DNA of 11,246 nt from DASZHA01 sp035938265 (GTDB lineage: Bacteria; Chloroflexota; Dormibacteria; DASZGP01): assembly GCA_035938265.1 (NCBI GenBank), contig DASZHA010000018.1:1-11246 (forward strand), given 5' to 3'. Below the pieces are notes generated by a model that saw only the letters and a list, made by a program, of their open reading frames with translations, searched no databases and was not told the origin of the DNA. Made by a program: the position numbers and the translations under genes. Shown here in pieces: positions 1 through 6,751 of this stretch (position 1 is its first letter; every line of letters starts with the position of its first letter).

Positions 1-933
1 GGCCACGCTGAACGCGCCTCCCCGCCTGGCCCAGAGGATGACGCCGGTCACCAGGGCCAAGGCGACGCCGCCTGCGGCCAGCGGTCCGAGGAAGAAGAAG
101 GGCGCCGACAACCCGGCCAGGAAGCGTTGCTGGATCACCGCGGTCTGGTTGGCGTTGATGGTGGCGCTGAAGTCGACCAGCGAGCGCAGCCAGGCCGCGG
201 TTCCATCGACACCGCCGGCCACGACACAGGCTCCGGCAACGGCCAAAGTTCCCAGCGCCAGCCCGGCCAGCATCGGGCGCCAGCGAGCGCGCTCGGCAAC
301 CAGCAGCGCCACCGCGACCGGCACCCCCACCGGTGGCTTGATCCAGCAGGCGGCCAGTAGCATCCCCGCCAGCAGGGGACGGCCCCGACGCGAGGCGAAC
401 AACGCGCCGCCCCAGGACAGCAGCAGCAGGGTGGCGGGGTTGCCGCTGCTGAGCACCGTGAGCATGGGCAGCGAGAACACGAAGAAGAGCCGCGGCAGCC
501 AGCGCCCGCGCCAGTCGAGGGCGGAGAGGATGAGCTCGAAGCCGGTCAACCCGGCGACCAGGGCCAGCAGCGAGACCGCCACCAGGAAGCCGAAGTCGCC
601 AAGCGGCGCCAGGGCCATGAAGGCCCGGGTCATTACCGGCGGGTAGTGGTACTCGTTGGGCGAGAGTGAGTCGCGGCCGTTACCGGCCGCCCGAGCTTCG
701 GCGTTGAGCTGACCCTCGACCGCGGCCAGGCGGCCGAAGTCGTAGGGGTTGTCGCCGGTGGAAGCCAGCCGGGCGGCGGCGTAGAAGACGCGGCTGTCAT
801 TGCCGGCCTGGGACCAGAAGACCGGCGATAGCTGCCATATGGCGTAGACCACGCAGATCACCAGGCACGAGGCGGTGAGCAATCCTGGAGTCCACGCCAA
901 TCGGTTGACGGCGGGCGAGTTGGGGGGCGGCAC
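1..933 (-). CDS. GT87/DUF2029-type membrane glycosyltransferase, N-terminal part (C-terminus beyond window edge)
   Basis: An open minus-strand frame of 311 codons begins at a GTG (933-931) and runs without a stop off the left edge. The protein is very hydrophobic: a first membrane segment at about residues 16-38, then several more from about residue 110 on. After the first segment come an acidic residue (D46) in a GNDSRVFYAAA-like stretch, NPYDF (62-66), YHYPP (95-99), a GNP loop (164-166) and WIKPP (197-201). This D / PYD / YPP / KP pattern is typical of GT87 (DUF2029) enzymes, which transfer sugars, often mannose, from a polyprenyl-phosphate donor outside the membrane. Donor and acceptor here are unknown. 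No in-frame ATG, GTG or TTG lies in the roughly 150 bases upstream, and there is no Shine-Dalgarno sequence, so the GTG is the best start. The gene is divergent from the ftsE operon, with no evident functional link. A related polytopic GT-C family is the main alternative. Confidence 0.75.
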   Translation of the reverse strand, partial: MPPPNSPAVNRLAWTPGLLTASCLVICVVYAIWQLSPVFWSQAGNDSRVFYAAARLASTGDNPYDFGRLAAVEGQLNAEARAAGNGRDSLSPNEYHYPPVMTRAFMALAPLGDFGFLVAVSLLALVAGLTGFELILSALDWRGRWLPRLFFVFSLPMLTVLSSGNPATLLLLSWGGALFASRRGRPLLAGMLLAACWIKPPVGVPVAVALLVAERARWRPMLAGLALGTLAVAGACVVAGGVDGTAAWLRSLVDFSATINANQTAVIQQRFLAGLSAPFFFLGPLAAGGVALALVTGVILWARRGGAFSVA

Positions 934-939
934 GGGCCC

Positions 940-945
940 ATTGTA
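940..945 (-). promoter_or_regulatory. -10 box of the GT87 gene, placed for a leaderless transcript
   Basis: Read on the minus strand the hexamer is TACAAT, a 5/6 match to TATAAT. It is followed by six bases (GGGCCC) and then the GTG start at 933. Normal -10 geometry would put transcription initiation on or next to the first base of the start codon. No good -35 hexamer is seen 16-18 bases upstream. The same nine bases, TACAATGGG, recur before lpd. Confidence 0.5.
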
Positions 946-960
946 TGGGGAGGCAAACGT

Positions 961-994
961 CCTTCCCGGGACTGTTACAAGTCCGTTCGGAAGG
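961..994. repeat. Nested inverted repeat in the divergent intergenic region
   Basis: The outer arms CCTTCC (961-966) and GGAAGG (989-994) enclose inner arms GGACT (969-973) and AGTCC (980-984) around a six-base loop, giving 11 possible pairs with a small internal bulge. The element lies between the two divergent promoters. Its left arm covers the position expected for the -35 of the GT87 promoter, and it ends about 15 bases before the proposed ftsE -35. No T-run follows on either strand, so it is not an obvious terminator. An operator for one or both promoters is possible; the binding factor is unknown. Confidence 0.45.
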
Positions 995-1008
995 CGCCCA
1001 ATTCCTAT

Positions 1009-1037
1009 TTGGGGCTCGAATTCGGCGATGGTATAGT
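1009..1037 (+). promoter_or_regulatory. Probable sigma-A-type promoter of the ftsEX operon
   Basis: TTGGGG (1009-1014), a 17-base spacer and TATAGT (1032-1037) resemble the TTGACA-N17-TATAAT consensus (3/6 and 5/6 matches). Initiation would fall near 1044, giving a leader of about 50 bases before the ftsE start. It is the only convincing -10 between the divergent genes in this direction. Confidence 0.5.
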
Positions 1038-1092
1038 AACCACGTCCTGAAGGGGGGCCAATCCCAGGCCTGCGAAGGTCCCAACGGAGATT

Positions 1093-1860
1093 TTGCTTAC
1101 GTCATCACAGCCGGAGACCAGGGTAGACCCCGAGCTCATCGCTGAAGCGCCACTGATCAGCTTCCAGCAGGTGGGCAAGATCTACGCCAACGGCACCGAG
1201 GCCGTGCGTAACGTAAACCTGTCGATTGCGCGCAGGGACTTCGTGTTCATGGTCGGGCCATCGGGGGCCGGTAAGTCGACCCTCGTCCGCCTCCTGATCC
1301 GCGAGGAGAAAGCCACCACCGGAAGGATCTACATCGATGGCCAGGAGCTGGGCCGTCTCAAGCACCGCCACCTGCCCAAGCTGCGCCGCAAGATCGGCAT
1401 CGTCTTCCAGGACTACAAGCTGCTGCCCAAGCTCACCGTCTTCGAGAACGTCGAGTTCGCGCTGCGGGTGACGCGGGGGGTGGACCGCCTAACCAAGGCC
1501 AAGGTCGAGGAGGTGCTCAGCATCGTCGGCCTCGAGGGCACCGAGAAGAAGTTCCCTGACGAGCTCTCCGGCGGCCAGCAGCAGCGGGTGGCGATCGCCC
1601 GCGCCCTCAGCCACGACCCCAAGATCTTCGTCGCCGACGAGCCCACCGGCAACCTCGACCCGGCGACCTCGTGGGAGATCCTGCAGCTGCTGATGAAGAT
1701 CAACCGGCGCGGCTCCACCGTGGTCATGGCCACCCACAACAAGGAGATCGTCGACGTCATGCAGCGCCGGGTCATCGTCATCAACGACGGCGTCGTGATC
1801 CGGGATGACGCCTCCGGCGGCTACCACGCCTCGATCCCGCTGGAGCCCGATGCTAACTAG
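1093..1860 (+). CDS. ftsE: Cell division ATP-binding protein FtsE
   Basis: This is the cytoplasmic ATPase of the FtsEX complex, which couples ATP binding and hydrolysis to activation of cell-wall hydrolases at the division site. The 255-residue protein has a complete ABC nucleotide-binding domain: Walker A GPSGAGKST (55-63), the signature LSGGQQQR (158-165), Walker B ending in ADEPTGNLD with catalytic E183, and the switch histidine H215 in ATHN. The ADEPTGNLD form and the membrane-protein partner directly downstream fit FtsE. The start is TTG at 1093, behind a close GGAGA (1086-1090). No in-frame ATG or GTG occurs before the conserved domain, so about 20 extra N-terminal residues precede the usual first strand. 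The 3' end overlaps ftsX by 11 bases. A different MacB-type ABC ATPase is unlikely given the pairing with FtsX. Confidence 0.95.
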   Translation: MLTSSQPETRVDPELIAEAPLISFQQVGKIYANGTEAVRNVNLSIARRDFVFMVGPSGAGKSTLVRLLIREEKATTGRIYIDGQELGRLKHRHLPKLRRKIGIVFQDYKLLPKLTVFENVEFALRVTRGVDRLTKAKVEEVLSIVGLEGTEKKFPDELSGGQQQRVAIARALSHDPKIFVADEPTGNLDPATSWEILQLLMKINRRGSTVVMATHNKEIVDVMQRRVIVINDGVVIRDDASGGYHASIPLEPDAN

Positions 1861-2746
1861 CCTGGTCTTCCCGGTCAGGGCGGCGTGGCAGAACTTCTGG
1901 CGCAACCGCGGGCTGAGCGTCTTCGCGGTCTCGGTGATGTTCGTGGTCCTGCTGATGAGCGGCGTGGCGATGGTCCTGGGTCACTCGTTCAACCAGTCGA
2001 TCGACAGCCTCAAGGCCAAGGCCTCGACGATCTCGATCTTCATCGCCGACGCGACCCCGCTGCAGAACACCATGGAGCTGGAGAACCGCCTCCGCACCGA
2101 CTCCCGGGTCAAGTCGGTGACCTACGTCGACAAGGCCTCGGCCCTGGCGCGCTACAAGCAGGACCCGAGCATCCCGCCCGACATGATCGCCAACCTTGAG
2201 GGCCAGAACCCGCTGCCGGCCTCGCTTGACGTTGACGTCAAGAACATCCAGGACCTCGACGCCATCGCCAGCGACGTCAAGGGCCTGCCCATCCTCGACA
2301 AACAGGGACCCACCAACTACCGCAAGGAGGTCATCGACAAGGTCGTGCTCTTCAGCCGGTTCATCGGCATCGCCGGCGTCGCCATCCTCGGCGGCCTGGG
2401 CGCGGTGGCCGTCTTCATCATCATGATGTCGATTCGCACCGCGGTCTTCGTGCGGCGTAAGGAGATCGAGGTTATGAAGCTGGTCGGCGCCACCGACTGG
2501 TTCGTGCGCGGGCCCTTCCTGATCGAGGGCATGATGGCCGGGTTCCTTGCCTCGCTGCTGGCGATCCTGGTGGTCGCCGGTGGTTACCACCCGTTTGTCG
2601 ACAACGTTCGCGGCGCCGTACCCTTCCTTCCTCTCAGCTATGACGCCGGCTTCATCGGAGAGTTGTGCCTGGTCCTCGCCGCCATCGGCGTGAGCCTGGG
2701 CGCTTTCGGCAGCTACCTGGGAGTGCGGCGCTTCTTGCAGGCCTGA
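1850..2746 (+). CDS. ftsX: Cell division membrane protein FtsX
   Basis: FtsX is the membrane partner of FtsE. It passes the ATPase signal to a peptidoglycan hydrolase, or its activator, outside the membrane. The 298-residue protein has the family layout: a short cytoplasmic N-terminus, membrane segment 1 (about 22-44), an extracellular domain (about 45-165) with the typical NPLPASL loop (120-126), membrane segment 2 (about 171-194), a conserved cytoplasmic loop RRKEIEVMKLVGAT (202-215), and segments 3 (about 226-245) and 4 (about 266-290). I chose ATG 1850 because it has GGAG four bases upstream and gives the usual N-terminus; an in-frame ATG at 1805 would add 15 residues deep inside ftsE. 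The overlap with the ftsE stop suggests translational coupling. The M23 peptidase gene begins 8 bases after the stop. Confidence 0.94.
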   Translation: MLTSLVFPVRAAWQNFWRNRGLSVFAVSVMFVVLLMSGVAMVLGHSFNQSIDSLKAKASTISIFIADATPLQNTMELENRLRTDSRVKSVTYVDKASALARYKQDPSIPPDMIANLEGQNPLPASLDVDVKNIQDLDAIASDVKGLPILDKQGPTNYRKEVIDKVVLFSRFIGIAGVAILGGLGAVAVFIIMMSIRTAVFVRRKEIEVMKLVGATDWFVRGPFLIEGMMAGFLASLLAILVVAGGYHPFVDNVRGAVPFLPLSYDAGFIGELCLVLAAIGVSLGAFGSYLGVRRFLQA

Positions 2747-2754
2747 CGTCCGTG

Positions 2755-3924
2755 ATGCGAACCAGGCTGCTCGCGATCCTGCTGCTCTCGGTGCTGGGCC
2801 TGATGGCGCTGACGCCAGTTCCCGGTGTCCTCGCCGACGCCATCTCCGACAAGCAGCAACAGCAGCAGCAGCTCAACCAGCAGTACCAGCAGCAGCAGGA
2901 CGCGCTCAAACAGAACGAGGCCCGACAGCGCTCGGCCCAGGCCCAGCTCGACCTGCTCACCGGCCAGATCCAAACGGCTGAGACGCACCTCGCCGACGAG
3001 AACGCCCGGCTTGACGCCATCCTCGGCCAGATCGACCAGGTCCAGCGCGACCTTGACGCCACCCGGGCCCGGCTGGAGCGCCGCCAAGAGATTCTTAACC
3101 AGCGCACCCGTACCCTCTACAAGCAGGGCGGGGACAACACCTTCATGGACAGCCTCTTCACCGCCAACAACTTCTCCCAGCTGATGGACCGTTTCATCCT
3201 GATGCGGGACATCACCCACTCCGACCAGGTCCTGGTCGAGCAGATCAAGACGGACAAGGCGGCGATCGAGGACCTGATGGCGCAGCTGAGCCGCAAGAAG
3301 GACGACCAGGCGGCCACCGTCAAGCGGATCCAGGACGAGTCGAACGCGCTCCGAGGGCAGTACTCGCAGCAGGCCGCGCTTCGCTCCCAGCTGGCATCGG
3401 CGCACTCCTCCCTGGAGCAGGCACAGGCCGAGAACCGTCGCTCGGCAGCTGCGGTCGCATCCGAGATCGCCCAGCTTGAGGCCGCCCGCGGCCGGGCCCA
3501 CTCATCGGGGATCTTCGCCTGGCCTGGCGTCCAGGGTCCGATCACCCAGGGCTTTGGCTGCACCGACTTCGCCGGTGAGCCGCCGCCGCCGCCGGGCTAC
3601 CACTGCAACCCGCCGTACTTCCACACCGGGATCGACATCGCCGGGCCCTATGGCAGCACCATCACCGCCACCGACGGTGGCATCGCCTACACCTACTCCA
3701 GCGGGTCCGGCTACGGCAACCACGTGATCATCGTCCATGCCAACGGCTTCACCTCGCTCTACGGCCACATGTCCGGCTTCGCCATCGGCAGCGGGACCGC
3801 CGTGGCCAAGGGCCAGGCGATCGGCTACGAGGGCAGCACCGGCTTCAGCACCGGCCCTCACCTGCACTTCGAGATCCGCCTCAACGGCAACCCGGTCAAC
3901 CCCTGCAACTACGTTGGCTGCTGA
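2755..3924 (+). CDS. Secreted coiled-coil M23 (LytM) peptidase, EnvC-like partner of FtsEX
   Basis: This is a predicted peptidoglycan endopeptidase acting outside the membrane under FtsEX control. The 389-residue protein has a signal peptide (about 1-27, cleavage probably after VLA), a long Q-, E- and A-rich coiled coil (about 31-245) and a C-terminal M23 domain (about 262-389). The zinc and catalytic residues are all present: H290 and D294 in HTGID, H338 in YGHMSG, and H369 and H371 in HLHFE. Known EnvC proteins have a degenerate site and only activate amidases; this one should be able to cleave. Four cysteines (269, 284, 384, 389) could form two disulfides, and a five-proline run sits in an insert between the first two. 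ATG 2755 is 8 bases after ftsX; GTG 2752 directly before it is an alternative. The 3' end overlaps the S41 gene. The coiled coil is the likely contact with the FtsX outer domain, by analogy with EnvC and PcsB. Confidence 0.9.
   Translation: MRTRLLAILLLSVLGLMALTPVPGVLADAISDKQQQQQQLNQQYQQQQDALKQNEARQRSAQAQLDLLTGQIQTAETHLADENARLDAILGQIDQVQRDLDATRARLERRQEILNQRTRTLYKQGGDNTFMDSLFTANNFSQLMDRFILMRDITHSDQVLVEQIKTDKAAIEDLMAQLSRKKDDQAATVKRIQDESNALRGQYSQQAALRSQLASAHSSLEQAQAENRRSAAAVASEIAQLEAARGRAHSSGIFAWPGVQGPITQGFGCTDFAGEPPPPPGYHCNPPYFHTGIDIAGPYGSTITATDGGIAYTYSSGSGYGNHVIIVHANGFTSLYGHMSGFAIGSGTAVAKGQAIGYEGSTGFSTGPHLHFEIRLNGNPVNPCNYVGC
2854..2898 (+). repeat. CAG/CAA-rich low-complexity tract
   Basis: Within the M23 gene, most codons here are CAG or CAA, encoding a glutamine-rich stretch just after the signal peptide, broken by LN and Y. 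It forms the start of the coiled coil. The repeated trinucleotide could be prone to slippage in units of three, which would change length without breaking the frame. Confidence 0.6.
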
Positions 3925-5239
3925 TCCGCCGGACGCCGAACCCCCGCCAGGTCGCGGGTTCGGAGGGTGGGAGGATGAAGCCTCCGGGGCGCCACCCAAC
4001 CGGCCCGGACGCCGATGGAAGCGGCGTTTGGTGGGGGCGGTCCTGGTGCTGGCGGCGATGTTGCTGTCGTTCTACGGCGGCTTCCTCGCCCAGTTCCACT
4101 ACGGGCCCTCCCTCAACAACCAGATCCCGGCCGCCCTGCTATTCACGCAGAGGACCAACGGCCTGGACTTTGCCACCCTGCAGCAGATCTACGACGTCAT
4201 GGCTCACGAGTACCCCAAAACGGTCAACGGCGACGATGCCTTCAACGGTGCCGCCAAGGGCATGGTCCAGCTGTACCTCAACAGCAAGTTCGGCGACGGC
4301 TTCTCGACCTACCTCACTCCAGAGGAGCTGAGGCAGAACCAGGACTTCCTCCAGGGCTCCTTCGCAGGGATCGGGGCCACCATGAGCACCCAGAACGGCA
4401 AGCTCACGATCATCAAGCTGCTGCCCGACACGCCGGCGGCCAAGTCGGGGCTCAAGCCTGGCGATGTCGTCACCGAGATCGATGGCCAGACCACTGACGG
4501 CATGACCCTCGACACCGCGGTGAACAAGATCAAGGGCCAGGTGGGCACCCACGTCAAGCTCAAAGTCAGCCGGGGCACGCAGCTCCTCGACTTCGACATC
4601 ACGCGCGACAAGATCGTCGTCCCCAGCGTGCGCTCCAAGGACATCGCTCCCAAGGTCCTCTATGTCCGTATCAACGACTTCGGCGCGACCACCGCGCAGG
4701 ACTTCGAGTCAGCCCTACAGCAGGGCATCAGCCACGGCGACGACAAGATCGTCCTCGACCTCCGTCAGAACCCCGGTGGCTACGTCAGCGCCGCCGACGC
4801 GGTGGTCTCGGAGTTCGTCCAGTCGGGCAGCACTGTGACGGTGGTCGGCCGGAACAACTCCAAGGACGAGCACAAGGTCAGCGGCCAAGGGGTCGCCTTT
4901 TCGCAGAAGCTGGTGGTACTGGTGGACGGCAACAGCGCCAGCGCATCGGAGATCACGGCCGGTGCCCTGGAGGACAACCACCGGGCCACGCTGGTGGGGG
5001 TGAAGACGTTCGGCAAGGGGTTGGTGGAGCAGGACTACCCGCTGCGCAATGGCGGCGATATCCACCTGACCATCGCCTACTGGTTCCGGCCCAATGGCCA
5101 GTCGATCGACAAGAACGGCATCACGCCTGACAAGGTGGTTCCCCTGGACAAGCCCGAGGACCTGTACGACATCGACTCCTCGACCTCGGACGCCGTCAAG
5201 GACAACCAGCTGCAGGCCGCCCTGGCAGCATTGAAGTAG
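3914..5239 (+). CDS. ctpA: S41 C-terminal processing peptidase (CtpA/CtpB type), membrane-anchored
   Basis: This is a serine protease expected to cut proteins near their C-termini on the outer face of the membrane. The 441-residue protein has a proline- and glycine-rich cytoplasmic N-terminus, a basic stop (RRWKRR), one membrane segment (about 39-58), a PDZ domain (about 145-225) and the S41 core. The nucleophile is S343 in SASASE, and the base is K368 in TFGKG, the usual 25 residues later. The third triad position (K+4), glutamine in characterised CtpB, is E372 here, with Q373 next to it. The start is uncertain: TTG 3914, overlapping the M23 stop by 11 bases, keeps the positive-inside anchor, whereas TTG 4028 or GTG 4031 would remove the basic residues. 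No clear Shine-Dalgarno site is seen, consistent with coupled translation. In other bacteria such proteases degrade peptidoglycan hydrolases, so the upstream M23 enzyme is a plausible but unproven substrate. Confidence 0.9.
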   Translation: MAADPPDAEPPPGRGFGGWEDEASGAPPNRPGRRWKRRLVGAVLVLAAMLLSFYGGFLAQFHYGPSLNNQIPAALLFTQRTNGLDFATLQQIYDVMAHEYPKTVNGDDAFNGAAKGMVQLYLNSKFGDGFSTYLTPEELRQNQDFLQGSFAGIGATMSTQNGKLTIIKLLPDTPAAKSGLKPGDVVTEIDGQTTDGMTLDTAVNKIKGQVGTHVKLKVSRGTQLLDFDITRDKIVVPSVRSKDIAPKVLYVRINDFGATTAQDFESALQQGISHGDDKIVLDLRQNPGGYVSAADAVVSEFVQSGSTVTVVGRNNSKDEHKVSGQGVAFSQKLVVLVDGNSASASEITAGALEDNHRATLVGVKTFGKGLVEQDYPLRNGGDIHLTIAYWFRPNGQSIDKNGITPDKVVPLDKPEDLYDIDSSTSDAVKDNQLQAALAALK

Positions 5240-5255
5240 CCCACAAAGCCGCGCT

Positions 5256-5290
5256 ACCAGCCTGTGCCAGGAACACCGCCAGGGGCTGGT
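5256..5290. repeat. Inverted repeat between the S41 gene and lpd
   Basis: The perfect seven-base arms ACCAGCC (5256-5262) and GGCTGGT (5284-5290) are separated by 21 bases. A smaller CCTG/CAGG hairpin (5261-5271) overlaps the left arm. No T-run follows, so intrinsic termination of the upstream operon is weakly supported. The right arm ends 11 bases before the lpd -10 box, over the place a -35 would occupy, so an operator controlling the dehydrogenase operon is an alternative reading. Confidence 0.4.
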
Positions 5291-5301
5291 TCGCCTCGGT
5301 C

Positions 5302-5307
5302 TACAAT
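5302..5307 (+). promoter_or_regulatory. -10 box of the lpd-bkd operon
   Basis: TACAAT lies 10 bases before the lpd ATG. Initiation about seven bases downstream would leave a leader of only two to five bases, so the message would be leaderless or nearly so. No -35 match is seen at 16-18 bases. The following G-run (5308-5312) could act as a weak ribosome site only if transcription starts further upstream. Confidence 0.5.
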
Positions 5308-5317
5308 GGGGGCATAG

Positions 5318-6718
5318 ATGAGTGAAGACCGGTTCGACCTGGTGGTTCTGGGTGCGGGGACCGGTGGTTACATCGCCGCCATAAGGGCGGCCCAGCTGGG
5401 GCTCACCGTGGCCCTGGTGGAGCGTGAAAAGCTCGGTGGAACCTGCCTGCACCAGGGTTGCATCCCTGCCAAGGCGCTCCTGCACACTGCCGACGTTTAC
5501 CAGGAGGCGCTCCACGGCGCCGACGTCGGCGTCAAGGTGGGCAATATCGAGATCGACTGGCCCGCCGCCAACGCGCGCAAGCAGAAAGTCATCGACCAGC
5601 TGCACAAGGGCCTGCAGTTCCTGATGAAGAAGAACAAGATAGAGGTCCTCAGCGGGACCGGCGTATTCGAGTCGCCTCAGAAGATGACGGTGGATGGAGA
5701 GGGGGGCCGGCGCACCATCGAGGGGGGACACTTCGTTGTCGCCACCGGCTCCTACGCCAAGAGCCTTCCCGGCGTGGAGCTGGACGGCAAGCGAGTGATC
5801 AGCAGCGACCACGCCCTGGTCCTGGAGGCGGTGCCGAGCTCGGCTATCGTGGTCGGCGCCGGCGCCGTGGGGCTGGAGTTCGCCTCGATGTGGTCCGACC
5901 TGGGTGCCGAGGTGACGGTGGTGGAGGCGCTGCCCCGGATTGCCCCCGCCGAAGACGACGAGGTCTCGCAGGTCATGACCCGCAACTTCACCCGCCGGGG
6001 CATGAAGGTGATGGCCGGTGCGGCCATGGACCTGAAGTCGGTTAAGGCGTCCGGTGACGGCGTCAAGATCAGCGTCAAGGGCCCGGATGGCCCCACCGAG
6101 CTCAGCGGCGACGTCATGCTCCTGGCCGTCGGCCGGGGGGCGGTGGTCGACGGTCTGGGGCTGGAGAACACGGGGGTCAAGGTCGAGAACGGCTTCATCG
6201 CCGTCGACGACGACCTGCGCACCGCGGAGCCCAACATCTTCGCCATCGGCGACGTCGTCGGCGGCTACATGCTGGCCCACGTCGCCGGCCACGAGGGGAT
6301 CCACGCTGTCGAGGTGATCGCCGGCCAGAAGCCGGAGCCGCTGGACTACAACCGCATGCCGCGGTGCACCTACTCCCGGCCCCAGATTGCCAGCGTGGGG
6401 CTCACCGAGGAGCAGGCCAAGGAGGCGGGCGTCGAGGTCAAGTCCGGCAAGTTCCCGTTCTCGGCCCTCGGCCGGGCCATGATCAACGATGACACCGAGG
6501 GCTTTGTCAAGATCGTCGCCGACGCCTCCACCGGCGAGGTCCTGGGGGCCCACCTGGTGGGCGGCGGGGTCACCGACCTGATCGCCGAGCCAGTCCTGGC
6601 CGAGGTCCTCGAGGGCACCGCCTGGGAGCTCGGCATCAGCGTTCACGCCCACCCCACGCTCTCCGAGGCGATCGGGGAGGCGGCTCTCGCCGTGGACGGG
6701 AGAGCCATCCATATCTGA
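5318..6718 (+). CDS. lpdA: Dihydrolipoyl dehydrogenase (E3)
   Basis: This flavoenzyme reoxidises the dihydrolipoyl group on E2 and passes electrons through FAD to NAD+, completing the 2-oxoacid dehydrogenase cycle in the cytoplasm. The 466-residue length is normal. An FAD-binding GAGTGG lies at 12-17. The redox disulfide is C43/C48 in GGTCLHQGCIPAKALL. The NAD-binding GAGAVG is at 180-185, an AIGD motif for FAD follows the NAD domain, and the catalytic pair is H445/E450 in HAHPTLSE. The CLHQGC form resembles E3 subunits encoded with branched-chain complexes, though it does not prove the substrate. ATG 5318 gives the expected N-terminus. It is the first gene of the five-gene run; E1 alpha follows after 33 bases. 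Confidence 0.96.
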   Translation: MSEDRFDLVVLGAGTGGYIAAIRAAQLGLTVALVEREKLGGTCLHQGCIPAKALLHTADVYQEALHGADVGVKVGNIEIDWPAANARKQKVIDQLHKGLQFLMKKNKIEVLSGTGVFESPQKMTVDGEGGRRTIEGGHFVVATGSYAKSLPGVELDGKRVISSDHALVLEAVPSSAIVVGAGAVGLEFASMWSDLGAEVTVVEALPRIAPAEDDEVSQVMTRNFTRRGMKVMAGAAMDLKSVKASGDGVKISVKGPDGPTELSGDVMLLAVGRGAVVDGLGLENTGVKVENGFIAVDDDLRTAEPNIFAIGDVVGGYMLAHVAGHEGIHAVEVIAGQKPEPLDYNRMPRCTYSRPQIASVGLTEEQAKEAGVEVKSGKFPFSALGRAMINDDTEGFVKIVADASTGEVLGAHLVGGGVTDLIAEPVLAEVLEGTAWELGISVHAHPTLSEAIGEAALAVDGRAIHI

Positions 6719-6751
6719 TGGGCGCACACCGACGGCGCTGAGGGCAGTCTG

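Noticed and set aside
38..646. A plus-strand 202-codon open frame at the left edge
   Set aside because: It is rich in S, T, A, P and R and has no domain motif. The opposite strand encodes a coherent membrane protein with GT87 motifs through the whole stretch.
961..994. Reading the inverted repeat as an intrinsic terminator
   Set aside because: It lies upstream of both divergent genes, with no converging transcript to end and no T-run on either side.
797..1084. A minus-strand ATG frame overlapping the GT87 start
   Set aside because: It is out of frame with the GT87 protein, stops inside it and has no recognisable content. The GTG frame carries the membrane segment and motifs.
5306..5317. A tiny open frame ATG GGG GCA TAG ending directly against the lpd ATG, possibly a leader peptide
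   Set aside because: Its ATG overlaps the proposed -10 box, so it should not be transcribed from that promoter. Three codons are too few to support a regulatory peptide.
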